In this document: positions 34,664 through 46,612 of the stretch, piece by piece
Numbering within the stretch: position 1 is the first letter of the stretch
How the letters are laid out: every line of letters starts with the position of its first letter
Origin: an uncultured Oxalobacteraceae bacterium
GTDB taxonomy: Bacteria; Pseudomonadota; Gammaproteobacteria; Burkholderiales; Burkholderiaceae_D
Length of the DNA stretch: 64,000 nt
Reading direction: 5' to 3'
Assembly: GCA_903862415.1 (NCBI GenBank)
Contig: CAIOYD010000050.1
Coordinates: 1-64,000 of the forward strand
The notes under the pieces: generated by a model
What the model saw: the letters and a program-made list of their open reading frames with translations, nothing else
What the model was told of the DNA's origin: nothing
Database searches by the model: none
Translations under genes and position numbers: made by a program

Positions 34664-34879
34664 CTAGTTCTTGGCAGGAGCACCCGACAAGGGGTTGAAA
34701 TCTTCTTTGCCGCCATCGCAATGAGGACACTCCCAATCCCAGGGAAGATCGTCCCAGCGGGTGCCGGCTGCAATTTTACTTTCAGCACATCCTTTGGCTT
34801 CATCGTAAATATAGCCACAAACAGTGCAAATATAGGATTGATAAGCGTCTTTGGGTTTATGTTTGAATGTTGGGAACAT
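34664..34879 (-). CDS. Rubredoxin
   Basis: A 71-residue iron protein with the Fe(SCys)4 site CTVCGY and CPHCDGGKEDF and the typical YDEAKG and TRWDDLPWDWECP segments. Rubredoxins pass single electrons to partners such as alkane hydroxylases, oxidoreductases or oxygen-reducing flavoproteins. GAGGCG precedes the start at 34879. It is divergent from maeB. A second rubredoxin lies at 48263. Confidence 0.95.
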   Translation of the reverse strand: MFPTFKHKPKDAYQSYICTVCGYIYDEAKGCAESKIAAGTRWDDLPWDWECPHCDGGKEDFNPLSGAPAKN

Positions 34880-35168
34880 GATTCGCCTCACTGATTGCGT
34901 AATTAATTCAATGAGGATAAAGATAGCCTGTCCGCCGAAATCATTCAATATGCCAGCTAATAAAAACAACAACAAAAGGCCATCGGTGCACAATCATGAT
35001 AATTTGCAATATAACTTGATCAAACAAACATAACAACTATGCAAATACGACTAATTTACTGTGCCGGTCTCTGATAGAATCACAGGTTACCGATTAATAT
35101 TAATGGCATGTAAAGAGAGACATACTTCTCTCGTGCAACTCCAGAATAAAAACGAAAGGCTGATATCC

Positions 35169-37481
35169 ATGGATTCAAATTCTGATAAAACCGAACAAAC
35201 CCGTTTGCAGTTGCGGACAGCGGCCCTGGAATATCACGAATTACCCATCCCCGGCAAAATCAGTGTCAACGCCACGAAACAACTCACCAATCAGCGCGAT
35301 CTGGCTCTGGCCTACTCTCCCGGCGTGGCAGCACCCTGTGAAGAAATCGTCAAAGATCCGGCCAATGCCTTCAAATATACAGCGCGCGGCAATTTGGTTG
35401 GCGTTATCACCAATGGCACTGCGGTACTCGGCTTAGGTAATATCGGTCCGCTGGCCTCCAAGCCGGTGATGGAAGGCAAAGGGGTGTTATTCAAAAAATT
35501 TGCCGGCATCGACGTCTTCGATATCGAAATCAATGAATCCGACCCCGACAAACTGGTCGACATTATCGCCGCGCTGGAGCCGACTTTTGGCGGCATCAAT
35601 CTGGAAGATATCAAAGCACCGGAATGTTTTTATATCGAACGCAAACTGCGCGACCGCATGAAAATTCCGGTCTTTCACGATGATCAGCATGGCACCGCCA
35701 TTATCGTTGGCGCTGCAATTTTAAACGGCCTGAAAGTCGTTAACAAAGATATTAACAACTGCAAACTGGTGGTCTCCGGTGCCGGTGCTGCTGCGCTGGC
35801 CTGTCTGGATCTGATCGTCGACCTGGGTTTTCCGATAGGAAATATCTACGTTACTGACCTTGCAGGAGTGGTATACAAAGGCCGTACCGAACTCATGGAC
35901 CCGGACAAAGAACGCTTTGCCCAGGAAACCTCTGCCCGTACTCTGGGTGAAATCATTGCCGGTGCTGATGTCTTCCTCGGCCTGTCAGCGGCCGGTGTAT
36001 TGAAAAAAGACATGGTCAAACTCATGGGGCCCAATCCGTTGGTTATGGCACTGGCTAATCCGACGCCGGAAATTTTACCTGAAGAAGTGCGTGAAGTGCG
36101 CAGCGACGCCATCATCGCCACCGGCCGTTCTGACTATCCGAATCAAGTCAATAACGTGCTGTGCTTCCCTTACATCTTCCGCGGCGCACTCGATTGCGGC
36201 GCCACCACGATCACACGTGAAATGGAAATTGCCGTCGTCCATGCGATTGCCGAACTCGCTCAGGCGGAGCAATCGGACATTGTTGCCACTGTCTATGGCT
36301 TTAAAAGTTTGAGTTTTGGGCCGGAATATCTGATACCCAAACCGTTTGATCCACGCCTGATGATGAAAATCGCTCCGGCTGTCGCCAAAGCTGCGTTTGA
36401 GTCCGGTGTAGCCACCCGTCCGATTGCCGATCTCGAGGCCTATGCAGAACGCCTGCAGCAGTTTGTCTATCACAGCGGCACTTTCATGAAGCAGCCGTTC
36501 CAGATTGCCAAAAATGCGCCTGACAGTAAAAAACGCATCGTCTTTGCCGAAGGCGAAGATGAACGGGTATTGCGCGCAGTGCAGGTGATTGTGGATGAAC
36601 ATCTGGCCAAACCGATTTTGGTTGGCCGTCCGGGTGTACTGGATAAACGGATTGAAAAATTCGGTCTGCGCCTCAAGCCCGGCATCGACTTTGACGTCAT
36701 TAATCCGGAATCCGATCCACGTTACCGCGAGTACTGGGAAACCTATTACGACATCACTGCACGCCAGGGTGTCACACAACAATACGCCAAGCTGGAAATG
36801 CGCCGCCGCCATACCCTGATCGGTTCCATGATGATCAAAAAAGGCCATGCCGACGGCATGATATGCGGCACCTTCGGCACAACTAATCTGCATCTGCATT
36901 ACATCAATCTGGTGCTGGGCAAACGCGAGGGCGTCAATGTATACGCTGCCATGAATGCCCTGATCCTGTCAGATCGTCAGGTAATCATGGTCGATACCCA
37001 TGTCAATGAAAACCCGGATGCGGAACAGATCGCCGAAATTACTTTGCTGGCCGCTGAAGAAATGCGCCGTTTTGGCATTACCCCGCATGTCGCACTGCTG
37101 TCGCATTCCAACTTTGGCAGCAGTAACAGTGAATCCGCCCTCAAAATGCGTGCCGCGCTGGCCATCATTCAACGCAAGGCTCCGGATCTGGAAGTCGATG
37201 GTGAAATGCACGGTGATTCAGCCCTCGACACGGCCTACCGTAACAAGAACATGCCAGGTTCAACGTTGAAAAACAATGCTAATTTACTGGTTTTGCCCAA
37301 TATCGATGCGGCTAATATCTCGTACAACCTGCTCAAGGTCGCTTCCGGCAACGGCATTGCCATCGGCCCGATCTTATTGGGCTGTTCCAAACCAGTACAT
37401 ATTCTGACACCTTCAGCCACGGTACGACGCATCGTCAATATGACGGCATTGTGCGTCATTGATGCTGTGGCGCAGCGTTAA
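35169..37481 (+). CDS. maeB: NADP-dependent malic enzyme with phosphotransacetylase-like domain
   Basis: A 770-residue MaeB that decarboxylates malate to pyruvate, yielding NADPH. The malic-enzyme half has [22 protein letters not shown] and the Rossmann loop [12 protein letters not shown]; from about residue 450 ([16 protein letters not shown]) a phosphotransacetylase-like domain follows, which is regulatory in this class. NADPH from this enzyme is a common supply for fatty acid and storage-lipid synthesis, though it is 24 kb from the lipid locus. An upstream ATG at 35061 lacks support; the chosen start follows AAAGG. Confidence 0.95.
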   Translation: MDSNSDKTEQTRLQLRTAALEYHELPIPGKISVNATKQLTNQRDLALAYSPGVAAPCEEIVKDPANAFKYTARGNLVGVITNGTAVLGLGNIGPLASKPVMEGKGVLFKKFAGIDVFDIEINESDPDKLVDIIAALEPTFGGINLEDIKAPECFYIERKLRDRMKIPVFHDDQHGTAIIVGAAILNGLKVVNKDINNCKLVVSGAGAAALACLDLIVDLGFPIGNIYVTDLAGVVYKGRTELMDPDKERFAQETSARTLGEIIAGADVFLGLSAAGVLKKDMVKLMGPNPLVMALANPTPEILPEEVREVRSDAIIATGRSDYPNQVNNVLCFPYIFRGALDCGATTITREMEIAVVHAIAELAQAEQSDIVATVYGFKSLSFGPEYLIPKPFDPRLMMKIAPAVAKAAFESGVATRPIADLEAYAERLQQFVYHSGTFMKQPFQIAKNAPDSKKRIVFAEGEDERVLRAVQVIVDEHLAKPILVGRPGVLDKRIEKFGLRLKPGIDFDVINPESDPRYREYWETYYDITARQGVTQQYAKLEMRRRHTLIGSMMIKKGHADGMICGTFGTTNLHLHYINLVLGKREGVNVYAAMNALILSDRQVIMVDTHVNENPDAEQIAEITLLAAEEMRRFGITPHVALLSHSNFGSSNSESALKMRAALAIIQRKAPDLEVDGEMHGDSALDTAYRNKNMPGSTLKNNANLLVLPNIDAANISYNLLKVASGNGIAIGPILLGCSKPVHILTPSATVRRIVNMTALCVIDAVAQR

Positions 37482-37505
37482 GTTTTTTCTGATCAAGGAG
37501 AATTT

Positions 37506-37985
37506 ATGGATGATTTATCAAAACTGGCAACCCAGGTTGGTACGTTGCTGGCGAAAAAAAATATTTTGCTGGCCACAGCGGAATCCTGCAGTGGCGGTGG
37601 GATTGCGCATGCCATCACTGAAATTTCCGGCTCCTCAGCCTGGTTTGAATGTGGTTTTATTACTTATTCCAATTCATCCAAATCCGAGCTGCTCGACATC
37701 CCACCGGCACTGATTGCCCAGCATGGTTCGGTGAGCGAAGAAATTGCCGCCGCTATGGCCGAAGGTGCTTTGGCCAATTGCGAAGCGCACGTCAGTCTGT
37801 CCACCACTGGCATTGCAGGCCCACTGGGTGCGGTTCCTGGCAAACCAGTAGGGACAATCTGTTTTGCCTGGAGTATGAATGGCCGCACCGTCACTGAACG
37901 CAAGTTATTTACTGGTGATCGTCAGTCTGTGCGCGAGCAAACGGTGCTGCATGCATTAAAAGGATTGATTGTGTTTTTGGGATAG
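37506..37985 (+). CDS. pncC: CinA-type nicotinamide-nucleotide amidohydrolase
   Basis: A 159-residue single-domain CinA_C protein that deamidates nicotinamide mononucleotide in pyridine-nucleotide salvage. ATAESCSGGGIAHAITEI, FITYSNSSK and STTGIAGPLGAVPGKPVGT are family motifs. The N-terminal molybdopterin-like domain of full CinA is absent, as in PncC. AAGGAG precedes it, 24 bases after maeB. Confidence 0.93.
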   Translation: MDDLSKLATQVGTLLAKKNILLATAESCSGGGIAHAITEISGSSAWFECGFITYSNSSKSELLDIPPALIAQHGSVSEEIAAAMAEGALANCEAHVSLSTTGIAGPLGAVPGKPVGTICFAWSMNGRTVTERKLFTGDRQSVREQTVLHALKGLIVFLG

Positions 37986-38010
37986 GTCAAAACAATCAAT
38001 ACCAGTTAAA

Positions 38011-38045
38011 AAAAACGCTGATTAACTAATCAGCGTTTTTTTATA
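38011..38045. terminator. Bidirectional intrinsic terminator
   Basis: AAAAACGCTGATTA pairs with TAATCAGCGTTTTT around AC, between the converging pncC and chpA genes. Confidence 0.88.
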
Positions 38046-38056
38046 CCGTGATCAGC

Positions 38057-41000
38057 TTAACTGATCGCATCAAACTGTGGCAGGAATCCCTTGATCGCCT
38101 CGAGCAAGACATCTTCCTGGAATGGCTTACCAAAATAAGCATTCACACCGAGTTCCTGCGCATAGTTGCGATGTTTATCGGCAGTGCGCGAAGTAATCAT
38201 GATGATAGGAACCTGGCGCAGACGTTCATCGTTACGCACGTTACGGGTCAGATCGAAACCATCCATACGCGGCATTTCAATATCGACGAGCATCACATCC
38301 GGTGTGATTGCCTGTAACTGCTGCAGGGCATCAACACCATCTTTGGCCAGAATAACCTGATAACCTTCACGTAACAGCAGACGCTGACTGACTTTGCGTA
38401 CTGTCAGTGAATCATCGACCACCATGACAATATGATGGCGTCGCAAACCCTGTACCGGCTGCTGTGAGTTGGCCTGTGCATCGGCAACGGCACCCATCGG
38501 GCTGTCAGCTGCCGTGACCTGTGGCGTATCGCTGTTTTCCTGTAGCAGACGCGGAGCACGCAACATGTCGTGTTCGAGTTTTTGTGCCAGCGGCAGCGGA
38601 TTCAGGATCAACACAATTTCACCCGAACCAAGAACGGTGGCACCGGAAATACCAACCATACGGGCAAGCTGTTGGCCGATGTTTTTCACCACCACCTCAC
38701 GGTTACCAATCACCTGATCGACGTGCAATGCAACGCGTTCATTACCGCTGCGCATAATAACGAGCGGGGTATATTGTTGTACATCCGGCAGGGCCGAAAA
38801 ATCACCCAGCACCGTCGACAGATAATGCATCGCTACGCGCTGACCCTGCCACAGAATAGCACCTTCATTGTAGGCTGAAGCCAGTGCCTGAGCTTTGAGC
38901 TGTTGCACCTGTTCCACCAACACGGAAGGCACGGCAAAAATTTTACCGCCACTGCTCAGCAGCACCACTTGCGTGACAGCCAGTGTCAATGGCAAGTGAA
39001 TCGTAAACTTGGAACCTGCGCCCGGAGTGGAATCGACCGAAACACGACCGCCGAGAGCGGTTGCTTCGGAACGCACCACGTCCATACCAACGCCACGACC
39101 AGCGAGTTCAGTAATTTCGCTGGCAGTTGAAAAGCCCGATTCAAAAATCAGGTTGACCGCTTCCGAATCAGTGACTTCTTCATCCATGGCCAACAAACCG
39201 GAATGCATTGCTTTGTCGCGGATACGCTGTAAATTCAATCCCTGGCCATCATCATTGAAGTTGATCACAACTTCATTACCTTCCTGACGGATCTGAACCA
39301 GAATCTGACCAATTTCATCCTTACCCTGAGCCTGACGCTGTTCGCGTGATTCGATACCGTGGACAATCGCATTGCGCAGCAAATGTTCGAACGGACCAGC
39401 CATACGTTCCAGAACCGAGCGATCAATTTCAATTGAGGTGCCGCGAATATCCAGATTGACGCGCTTATCGAGTTCTTTGGAAGCCTGACGGGTGATGCGG
39501 TAGAGTCGTTCCGAAATACTGGCAAACGGCACCATACGCACACGCATCAAATCCTGTTGTAATTCACGGGTCAGGCGTGCCTGAGAAATCAGATCATCGG
39601 TTGCACCTTCGACCGTTTTACTGATGTTACCCTGAACGGTGGAAACGTCATTCACGCTTTCGGCCATCATCCGGGTCAATTCCTGCAGACGGGTAAAGCG
39701 ATCAAATTCGAGTGGATCAAATTCACGCTCACCAGACATCGCCATACGCGAAGAAATCTGTGTTTCAGCCTGAATTTCCACTTCGCGCAACTGGTCACGC
39801 AGACGTGAAACGTTTTCATTGAGTTCTAACATCGACGAACGCAGGGTCGAGACTTCATTTTCCAGCCGCGAACGCGAGATCGAAACTTCACCGGCCTGAT
39901 TCACCAGGCGGTCCAGAATATCTGCACGCACCCGCACCAGCGCTGCCGCTGCTGCCGGGACAACTGCGGTCGGCGCATTGAAACTGGCAGGAGCAATTTG
40001 CCCCACCATGGGAACGAGTTGGGGAATTTCCACCAGTCCGTTAGAACTGCTGACTGCTGCCGTCTCTTCTTCAGCTTCTTCAATAACAGGTTGCGGGTTG
40101 CGCAGTTGTTCAAACATAGTCATGGCAGCATCGTGGTGCGCCAGCAAAGCATCAAAGGCAGCTGGTGCAATCGGACCGGCATGCATCAGATTTTCAATCT
40201 GACTTTCCAGATCATGGGTGTGCTGCCCCAGAGCCATGGCACCAGCCATACGGGCACTACCCTTGACGGTATGCAGCAGACGTAACAGCGCCTGAGTATG
40301 TTCGGCATCGTTTGGCGCTAACTGCCAGTTACGCAGAGTTTGTCCGATAGCTGGAAACAGATCGCTTCCTTCTTCGAGGAAAACAGGCAACAGGTCAGCA
40401 TCAAGATCATCTTTTGGCAGCAATGCCGGGTCGAGCAGTTTGGCATCATCGAGCTGAAAATCAGCGGTTTGCAATTCTACCAAACCTGGCATGACCTCAC
40501 TTGGCTCACTGACTTCTGGCTGGCTGAATTCCACAGGCGGTTCTGGTGTAACAGGAATAACTTCAGCCACAGGTTCTGCTTCAGGTGGCTGGGCACGATC
40601 GGTCAGCATACCGAGCAACTGTTCGAGCACCATGATCTGTTCCGGTTTGCGTGCCGGCATTTCTGCCAGTGCAAACTGGTACAGCATTTCTTTCACGCAG
40701 GCGACACAACGATCGAGGGTATCAAACTCACCAGCCAACAGCGTCACCGGATGACGTTCAATCCGTTGCAAGACCATTTCCAGTGCATGTGCCACTTCCT
40801 GCAAATGTTTGAAGCCAACGGTGGCAGAACTACCGGCCAGAGAATGGGCCGCATGCACCGAATGGGTGGTCACTGGCCGATGTGGCTCATGTCGCCACTC
40901 TGAGAAATCCTGCAATAAAAAGCGCACTATTTCATCGGTTTCAGCCAAATAAATATTAAACAGCGGCACACCGATTTCGATATGTCCAATTTTCTTCACC

Positions 41001-44000
41001 GTATCTTCAACCACAGGAAAGCTGGTCGGGAAATCGATAATTTGCGCTTCATGCAACGGCACAGTTTGCGCCGCAGGTTCTTCTGCCTCAAAGGATTCGA
41101 TTTCTGGTTCCGGCTCCGACTCCAGTTCCGGTTCCGGTTCCGGTTCTGCAGCGGCAGCAACCATTTCAATGACTTGCGCCGCCGGGGTAAATTCTTCAGC
41201 AGCGTCATTAGGTTCAACATCGACTGCAGCCGGTTCAAATTCAGGTTCCGCTATTTTGGTGGCAGCACTGATATCGGTAAAATCCAATTCCGACATCATG
41301 GACTCTGTCTCACTGACAACCTGCTCAACATAACTGCTTTCTGGAGCAAGGGTGGCACTGTCGGCGATATGATTTTCCATGCCCGCAAAAGTAGTGGCAG
41401 CAACCACAATATCAGGTGCAGTATCGGCAATCACATTGGCAGCAGCATAGGCTGCAAGCAAGTCATTTACGGATGCCATATCTGACTCTGACTCTGACTC
41501 TGGCACAGCCACTAATACAGGCTCGGCAACATTTATCGGCAATACAGGTACTGCTGGCAATACAGGCGCCGCATGTTTGTGTACTGAAACGGGTGACACT
41601 TCCAGTGCTTGATCATACGAATACTCACCACCGTTTTTTAGACGTTCAGCAGCATCAATGACTGCTTTACCGGTAATATCGGAAGTACCCATGGCATTCA
41701 GATCGGCTACCCAGAGACCTAATACTTCGGCCGCCTTATGCAGAAGCGCATACAGATCCTCGGTCCCATGACGTTCGTCTGAGAGCCAGCTGTTCATGAC
41801 CTGCTCAACACTCCAGCCGGCATTACCAAACGCACCCAGACCCACCATGCGGCTACTGCCTTTGAGGGTGTGGAAAGAGCGACGTAACGTGATTAAATGT
41901 TCTTGATTACTCGGATCAGCTTTTGACAGCGGAATGGTATCGTTCACACACTGCAGAACTTCTTCTGCTTCCATCAAAAACACTTCCAACAATTCGGCAT
42001 CAATGGCTTCATCATCCACCGGCATAGGTGCGTGCGCTGGCAGGACAGGTAATGCCACTGATTCCTGCTCGGTGCCGACAGCACTGATAATATCCGTCAT
42101 CAGTGGTTCCGACACCGCAAAATCGGTCTGCGCCAAGGCTTCAATGGCGTTGCTGGCACGTTCACTGGCATTCGGATCGTCAAGCAGCCTTGCTACCGAG
42201 CGTTCCTGCTCCAGGCTGGCTAACAGTTGCGCCTGAATTTCCAGATTGTGCGGCTGCTCAACCAACGAACTGGCCAGATTGGCAGATTGTTTTTGCTGTT
42301 CGACCAATTCATGCTCGGTCGATACCTGCTGCGGCTCATCAACATGGGACGGCGCATGCGCATCTTCCACCTCGGCCAATTGTGCCAGGGCTGGAGCCAC
42401 ATCCAGAAAATGTGAACGGAAATAACCACTTTCCGGATCAAAGCTGAATTTATTCTTGGCCGTATCTGGCTGAGTTTGCAATGCTTCAATCAGAAAACTC
42501 AGCGCGCCGATATTTTGCGCCACTTTGGTATGAATCAGTGGATTCGATGGCTCCGTGGCCATATTGCGAATCAGATCCTGAGTGTAGGCCAGTGCCTGAT
42601 TAGCGTCATCCTGATCGAGAATAGCCAGGGCACCAGCGATCTGGTGCATGATCGGATCGATTTGCAACAAATCGTTGGGCGCATCAGGGGCGCGGAAATA
42701 TTCATCCAGGGTTTTTTCAACAATACGCAGACTGGACTGCATTTCTCCAACCAGAGCTGACATGGTTTGTCGTTGCTGCGCTTCGCGCGACATTTCATCG
42801 AGCCACGGCGCCGACTGATCCAGAGATTCGCCACTGACAAGCGACAACAGGCGTGCAGCAATAATATCTGCGCGATCGGAAAAATCAGCCGGCAGATAGG
42901 AAATTTGGTCGAGCGCACTCTCAATAAACAGCAGGCTGGTGGCCATTTCCAGTGCAAAAGCATCGCTAGGTCGCCCCTGCATCACATGACGGGTCAGACC
43001 AGTAAGTTCACGCAATAACTTGGACAGAGGCGGAGATTTTAATTTCAGCCCAACTTCGGCCAGTTCATTCATTTTCTGCTCAAACTTGGCGAACAGATTG
43101 TTTTCGCCATTGGCAATTTTGCTCCACAGAGTTTTAATCTGCGCCAGACGTTCCTTGGAAATCGACAAAGCAACTGGTTCAATACTGCCGAAACTCTGAA
43201 TTTCAAAGTTGGCAGGAACCTGACCTTCAAGTTGATAGGAACGGCTGATGTCAGCAGCATTCGGGGGCAAATTGGTGCCGCGGGCGATAAAAAACAGGGC
43301 GTCGCGCAACAAACTTTCGGGAATACTTGATGCGCCTTCATGCAAACGACGAATTTGCAGATTTATGCGTCCAAACAAATGCTTTACATTTTGCTCGCCA
43401 AACAGTCGGTGCTCGGCCACGAGTTCAGCAAAGCCATGCATCACCGCCCAGAAAGAACGTGACTGGGAATTGGTTTGCATGTGCCAGATTTCACTGATCA
43501 GATTTTGCATCTGTCTGGCACTGGTTTGCAGCAATTGCGCATCGGTCTGACGTAAAAACGGCAACAGCGCCTTTTCAAAGCGCTGGCGGATATTGGCGTA
43601 ACTGGATTTTTTGACGGGCTTTTCAGTCGCGATCGTCAGCGGACTGTTGGCGGTTAAATTAGGGAAAAACAGATCAATCGGGGTAACCCGTTCAGCGCCT
43701 TTAAGAGCCAGTAAATTTTTATAGCAGGGATACAGTCGCACCGGCTGTTGAATACCGCTGACGAGCAATTCATCCAGATATTCCTGAATGGCGTCGAGCG
43801 CCTGCTCTATCGGAAGAATGGTTTCTGCCGTCATGGCCAACTGTCCATCGGCCATACGATCAAGCAAGACTTCAATGTTTTCTGACAGGATGGCTACACC
43901 GTCGACATCCACCATCTGCAAAGCGCCATGCGCCTGATGCAAATAAATCTTTGCGTGTTTGAGCAAGGTCGATTGCGCTTCGCTCGATTGTTCCAATGCC

Positions 44001-44116
44001 TCGTGCAAGGCACGTTTTGCTTGCATCAGGGCTTCGCGCGTTTCAGCCATCACCCAGGAAAGAGGGCCGGTATCAAATTTATTTTGCATGTTTCGCATCG
44101 GATCAGAAGAGCTCAT
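38057..44116 (-). CDS. chpA: Chp-system hybrid histidine kinase ChpA/PilL (CheA-like)
   Basis: A 2019-residue hub kinase of the Chp chemosensory system that controls type IV pilus twitching in relatives. The N-terminal 600 residues resemble FimL/degenerate phosphotransfer repeats. Three Hpt-type His motifs follow: HTLKGSSRMVG (near 750), HSLAGSSATVG (near 1089) and HTVKGSARMAG (near 1282). The HATPase has LLRNAIVHGIESREQR near 1577, then a CheW-like domain and a C-terminal receiver (VVDDSLTVRKVS near 1897, phospho-Asp in LVDIEMPRMDG near 1942). An acidic low-complexity stretch near 990-1020 is built of Glu-Pro/Glu-Ser repeats. It is the last gene after pilG, pilH, pilI and pilJ. Confidence 0.92.
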   Translation of the reverse strand: MSSSDPMRNMQNKFDTGPLSWVMAETREALMQAKRALHEALEQSSEAQSTLLKHAKIYLHQAHGALQMVDVDGVAILSENIEVLLDRMADGQLAMTAETILPIEQALDAIQEYLDELLVSGIQQPVRLYPCYKNLLALKGAERVTPIDLFFPNLTANSPLTIATEKPVKKSSYANIRQRFEKALLPFLRQTDAQLLQTSARQMQNLISEIWHMQTNSQSRSFWAVMHGFAELVAEHRLFGEQNVKHLFGRINLQIRRLHEGASSIPESLLRDALFFIARGTNLPPNAADISRSYQLEGQVPANFEIQSFGSIEPVALSISKERLAQIKTLWSKIANGENNLFAKFEQKMNELAEVGLKLKSPPLSKLLRELTGLTRHVMQGRPSDAFALEMATSLLFIESALDQISYLPADFSDRADIIAARLLSLVSGESLDQSAPWLDEMSREAQQRQTMSALVGEMQSSLRIVEKTLDEYFRAPDAPNDLLQIDPIMHQIAGALAILDQDDANQALAYTQDLIRNMATEPSNPLIHTKVAQNIGALSFLIEALQTQPDTAKNKFSFDPESGYFRSHFLDVAPALAQLAEVEDAHAPSHVDEPQQVSTEHELVEQQKQSANLASSLVEQPHNLEIQAQLLASLEQERSVARLLDDPNASERASNAIEALAQTDFAVSEPLMTDIISAVGTEQESVALPVLPAHAPMPVDDEAIDAELLEVFLMEAEEVLQCVNDTIPLSKADPSNQEHLITLRRSFHTLKGSSRMVGLGAFGNAGWSVEQVMNSWLSDERHGTEDLYALLHKAAEVLGLWVADLNAMGTSDITGKAVIDAAERLKNGGEYSYDQALEVSPVSVHKHAAPVLPAVPVLPINVAEPVLVAVPESESESDMASVNDLLAAYAAANVIADTAPDIVVAATTFAGMENHIADSATLAPESSYVEQVVSETESMMSELDFTDISAATKIAEPEFEPAAVDVEPNDAAEEFTPAAQVIEMVAAAAEPEPEPELESEPEPEIESFEAEEPAAQTVPLHEAQIIDFPTSFPVVEDTVKKIGHIEIGVPLFNIYLAETDEIVRFLLQDFSEWRHEPHRPVTTHSVHAAHSLAGSSATVGFKHLQEVAHALEMVLQRIERHPVTLLAGEFDTLDRCVACVKEMLYQFALAEMPARKPEQIMVLEQLLGMLTDRAQPPEAEPVAEVIPVTPEPPVEFSQPEVSEPSEVMPGLVELQTADFQLDDAKLLDPALLPKDDLDADLLPVFLEEGSDLFPAIGQTLRNWQLAPNDAEHTQALLRLLHTVKGSARMAGAMALGQHTHDLESQIENLMHAGPIAPAAFDALLAHHDAAMTMFEQLRNPQPVIEEAEEETAAVSSSNGLVEIPQLVPMVGQIAPASFNAPTAVVPAAAAALVRVRADILDRLVNQAGEVSISRSRLENEVSTLRSSMLELNENVSRLRDQLREVEIQAETQISSRMAMSGEREFDPLEFDRFTRLQELTRMMAESVNDVSTVQGNISKTVEGATDDLISQARLTRELQQDLMRVRMVPFASISERLYRITRQASKELDKRVNLDIRGTSIEIDRSVLERMAGPFEHLLRNAIVHGIESREQRQAQGKDEIGQILVQIRQEGNEVVINFNDDGQGLNLQRIRDKAMHSGLLAMDEEVTDSEAVNLIFESGFSTASEITELAGRGVGMDVVRSEATALGGRVSVDSTPGAGSKFTIHLPLTLAVTQVVLLSSGGKIFAVPSVLVEQVQQLKAQALASAYNEGAILWQGQRVAMHYLSTVLGDFSALPDVQQYTPLVIMRSGNERVALHVDQVIGNREVVVKNIGQQLARMVGISGATVLGSGEIVLILNPLPLAQKLEHDMLRAPRLLQENSDTPQVTAADSPMGAVADAQANSQQPVQGLRRHHIVMVVDDSLTVRKVSQRLLLREGYQVILAKDGVDALQQLQAITPDVMLVDIEMPRMDGFDLTRNVRNDERLRQVPIIMITSRTADKHRNYAQELGVNAYFGKPFQEDVLLEAIKGFLPQFDAIS

Positions 44117-44191
44117 GGAACCTCTAAAAAGGCGATACGCCGCAGGGACTGCGGATTATCGCCAATTTTTTCTCATTTTAAGGAACAAACC

Positions 44192-46501
44192 TTAGACAGC
44201 AACCCGGAACCGCGATACCGAATTTTTCAACTCTTGCGCCAGTCCGGACAATTCCCGAATTGACTGTGCCGTTTGCTGAGTGCCGCTTTGCGTCTGTTCA
44301 GTGATGGTCAAAATGTGTTGAATATTTTGTGCCACACCGTTAGCCGATGTTGCCTGTTGTTCAGTGGAGTGCGAGATACCTTGAATCAGATCCGCGAGTT
44401 GGTTAGAAACCCGGCGAATTTCTGACAGCGCCGTACCCGCCGCATCGGACAGTTTGGCTCCCTCAACCACACCCTGGGTGGATTTTTCCATCGCAGAAAC
44501 CGCATCATGGGTATCGGTTTGAATCGTTTTTACCAACGCGCCAATCTGTTTGGTCGCTTCGGCTGAACGTTCCGCGAGTCGCTGAACCTCTTCCGCAACC
44601 ACCGAGAATCCTCGTCCTGCTTCACCGGCCGAGGCCGCCTGAATCGCCGCATTCAGCGCCAGAACGTTGGTCTGTTCGGTAATATCTGAAATCAGTTCGG
44701 TAATTTCACCAATCTCCTGGGAAGATTCACCGAGTCGTTTAATCCGTTTAGAGGTTTCCTGAATCTGCTCACGAATCTCATCCATACCTTTAATCGCATT
44801 CTGTACCGCCTGTGCACCCTGCTCTGCCGCGGTAACCGACAAACGCGCAACGTCAGCCGATTCATTGGCGGACTTGGAAACTTCAGTAATATCGTTGGCC
44901 ATGGTAATCATCGCATCACCCGCGTCTTTGATTTCGCGTGATTGCTGCTGAGACGCACTTAACAGTGCTACCGAAACGCCTTCAGCAGAATTCGATGCCG
45001 AAGTAACCTGCTCTGCCGTGGTAGTAACCCGGCCTACCAGACCACGCAACTCTTCCACCGTGTAGTTAACCGAATCGGCAATCGCACCAGTAATATCTTC
45101 CGAAACCGTTGCCTGCACGGTCAAATCTCCATCCGCCACTTCCTGCAATTCATTCATCAGTCGCAAAATCGCGGCCTGATTCTGATCGTTTGCCTGTTTG
45201 GCTTCATTTTCCTGCTTTTGCGCCTGCATCATCTGAATATCGGCATCCACACGGCGCGCATTCGCTTCTTTAGCGCGATTACGACTATCCTGCAACAGAA
45301 CCGCAGCAACACCGGCAGCGGCCAGCAACGCCATAGCGAAGAACAGGAACATCAGATAAAAGCTGAACCCATTCGAATCCAGATGATCACGGTAATTATT
45401 TTGCACTGCAATCAGATGAGTACGTAATTCTTCATTGTCGGTAAACACCAGTTGTTCGGCCTGTTTGGCGGCAATAAAGTTTTGCAGATTACCCAGAATG
45501 GTTGAAACCGATGCCTGATAATCACTGAAGGTGGTTTTTAATTCGGTTAATTTTTCACGCGTATCGGCGTCTTTGGTCGGAGTCAGTTTAAGTACATCAC
45601 TGCCGCTTAAGAAACCATCGATCAGATCGCGGAAAGTGTTGGTATCTTTACCGAGCAGGAACGCCGTTTCCGGATTCACACCCTCGGTCGTCAGAAATTC
45701 AGAGGCACTGCGACCCAAACGCTGAGTCAACATAACCAGCTGACCGGAAGCAGAAATTTCACGCGCCGAACCACCACCCTGCACCTTTTGGGCAGAAATC
45801 TGTTCGGTTAATTCCAGCAGAGTTGGAGAAATATTATTCAGTTTTTCCAGTGTCTGACCAAAACCGGTCAATTCTTTTTTCAGTTTCAGAATGGTTTCTG
45901 CAGCCTTGTTGGTATTGGCCCAGATTTTTTCACTGTCTTTCAAAACCGCCATGTCGCCCGATTTGGCGCTGCTGACGCTGTAACCTTTGTAGTTACCACC
46001 TTTGGAGAGCACCTCCAGATCGGCATTCATCTCAGCGCGACTTTCTTCGAGCTGCTTAAACGCTGCCGGAGTACCCTGAATCGCATTCGGTGCCGCTTTA
46101 CCGATACGTTGCGAGTGCATCAGCGCATCGCCGGCGATCTGCGCCTGAATCGATGCCAGCGTTTTTTGACTGCTGTTAAACCACACGAAAATCGCACCAA
46201 ACACCAACGAAATCGCCATAGCAAGGAATAAAAACCGCACCTGACGCTGCAGGGACAAATGTCCAATCAGCGGCAGTTTAATATCACGGCCTTTTTCTAA
46301 TACGTCACCGATGAAAGTGAGGTTATTGTCGTGTCCGTCTTCTTTGATTTTCCCTTTGGACAGAATCGTTGGCAATACAAATGCCGACTGGGTCGACTCT
46401 AAATCAATCAGAGTGCCAGGATTCAGGTTTTGAGATAACTGTTCCTCTGTATGCTCAGAGGCCAATTCCGCCTCGGTCGGCAAAGATGTATTTAATGCCA
46501 T
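44192..46501 (-). CDS. pilJ: Methyl-accepting chemotaxis protein PilJ
   Basis: A 769-residue Chp-system receptor. Membrane segments lie near residues 92-112 and 382-404, enclosing a periplasmic helical PilJ domain; a HAMP-like region and an MCP signalling domain follow, whose hairpin tip is [20 protein letters not shown]. In P. aeruginosa PilJ interacts with pilin and signals to ChpA; the same is inferred here. The start at 46501 follows AGGAG. It lies 75 bases before chpA. Confidence 0.93.
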   Translation of the reverse strand: MALNTSLPTEAELASEHTEEQLSQNLNPGTLIDLESTQSAFVLPTILSKGKIKEDGHDNNLTFIGDVLEKGRDIKLPLIGHLSLQRQVRFLFLAMAISLVFGAIFVWFNSSQKTLASIQAQIAGDALMHSQRIGKAAPNAIQGTPAAFKQLEESRAEMNADLEVLSKGGNYKGYSVSSAKSGDMAVLKDSEKIWANTNKAAETILKLKKELTGFGQTLEKLNNISPTLLELTEQISAQKVQGGGSAREISASGQLVMLTQRLGRSASEFLTTEGVNPETAFLLGKDTNTFRDLIDGFLSGSDVLKLTPTKDADTREKLTELKTTFSDYQASVSTILGNLQNFIAAKQAEQLVFTDNEELRTHLIAVQNNYRDHLDSNGFSFYLMFLFFAMALLAAAGVAAVLLQDSRNRAKEANARRVDADIQMMQAQKQENEAKQANDQNQAAILRLMNELQEVADGDLTVQATVSEDITGAIADSVNYTVEELRGLVGRVTTTAEQVTSASNSAEGVSVALLSASQQQSREIKDAGDAMITMANDITEVSKSANESADVARLSVTAAEQGAQAVQNAIKGMDEIREQIQETSKRIKRLGESSQEIGEITELISDITEQTNVLALNAAIQAASAGEAGRGFSVVAEEVQRLAERSAEATKQIGALVKTIQTDTHDAVSAMEKSTQGVVEGAKLSDAAGTALSEIRRVSNQLADLIQGISHSTEQQATSANGVAQNIQHILTITEQTQSGTQQTAQSIRELSGLAQELKNSVSRFRVAV

Positions 46502-46612
46502 TACTAAATCTCCTAATTCCAATTGAAATACAAATCGGTACAACTTATGTTGAATGCCACACCGGCACTCACCCGAAGGCTGTGCCGGTATGGCAGTAGT
46601 TAATACGGGTAA

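Noticed and set aside
36075-36899. 274-codon minus-strand frame inside maeB
   Set aside because: It is antisense to a clearly conserved enzyme, has no recognisable domain and follows the codon shadow of the real frame.
38166-44195. Many plus-strand frames antisense to chpA
   Set aside because: Shadows of a single 2019-codon frame; none has a domain or credible start.
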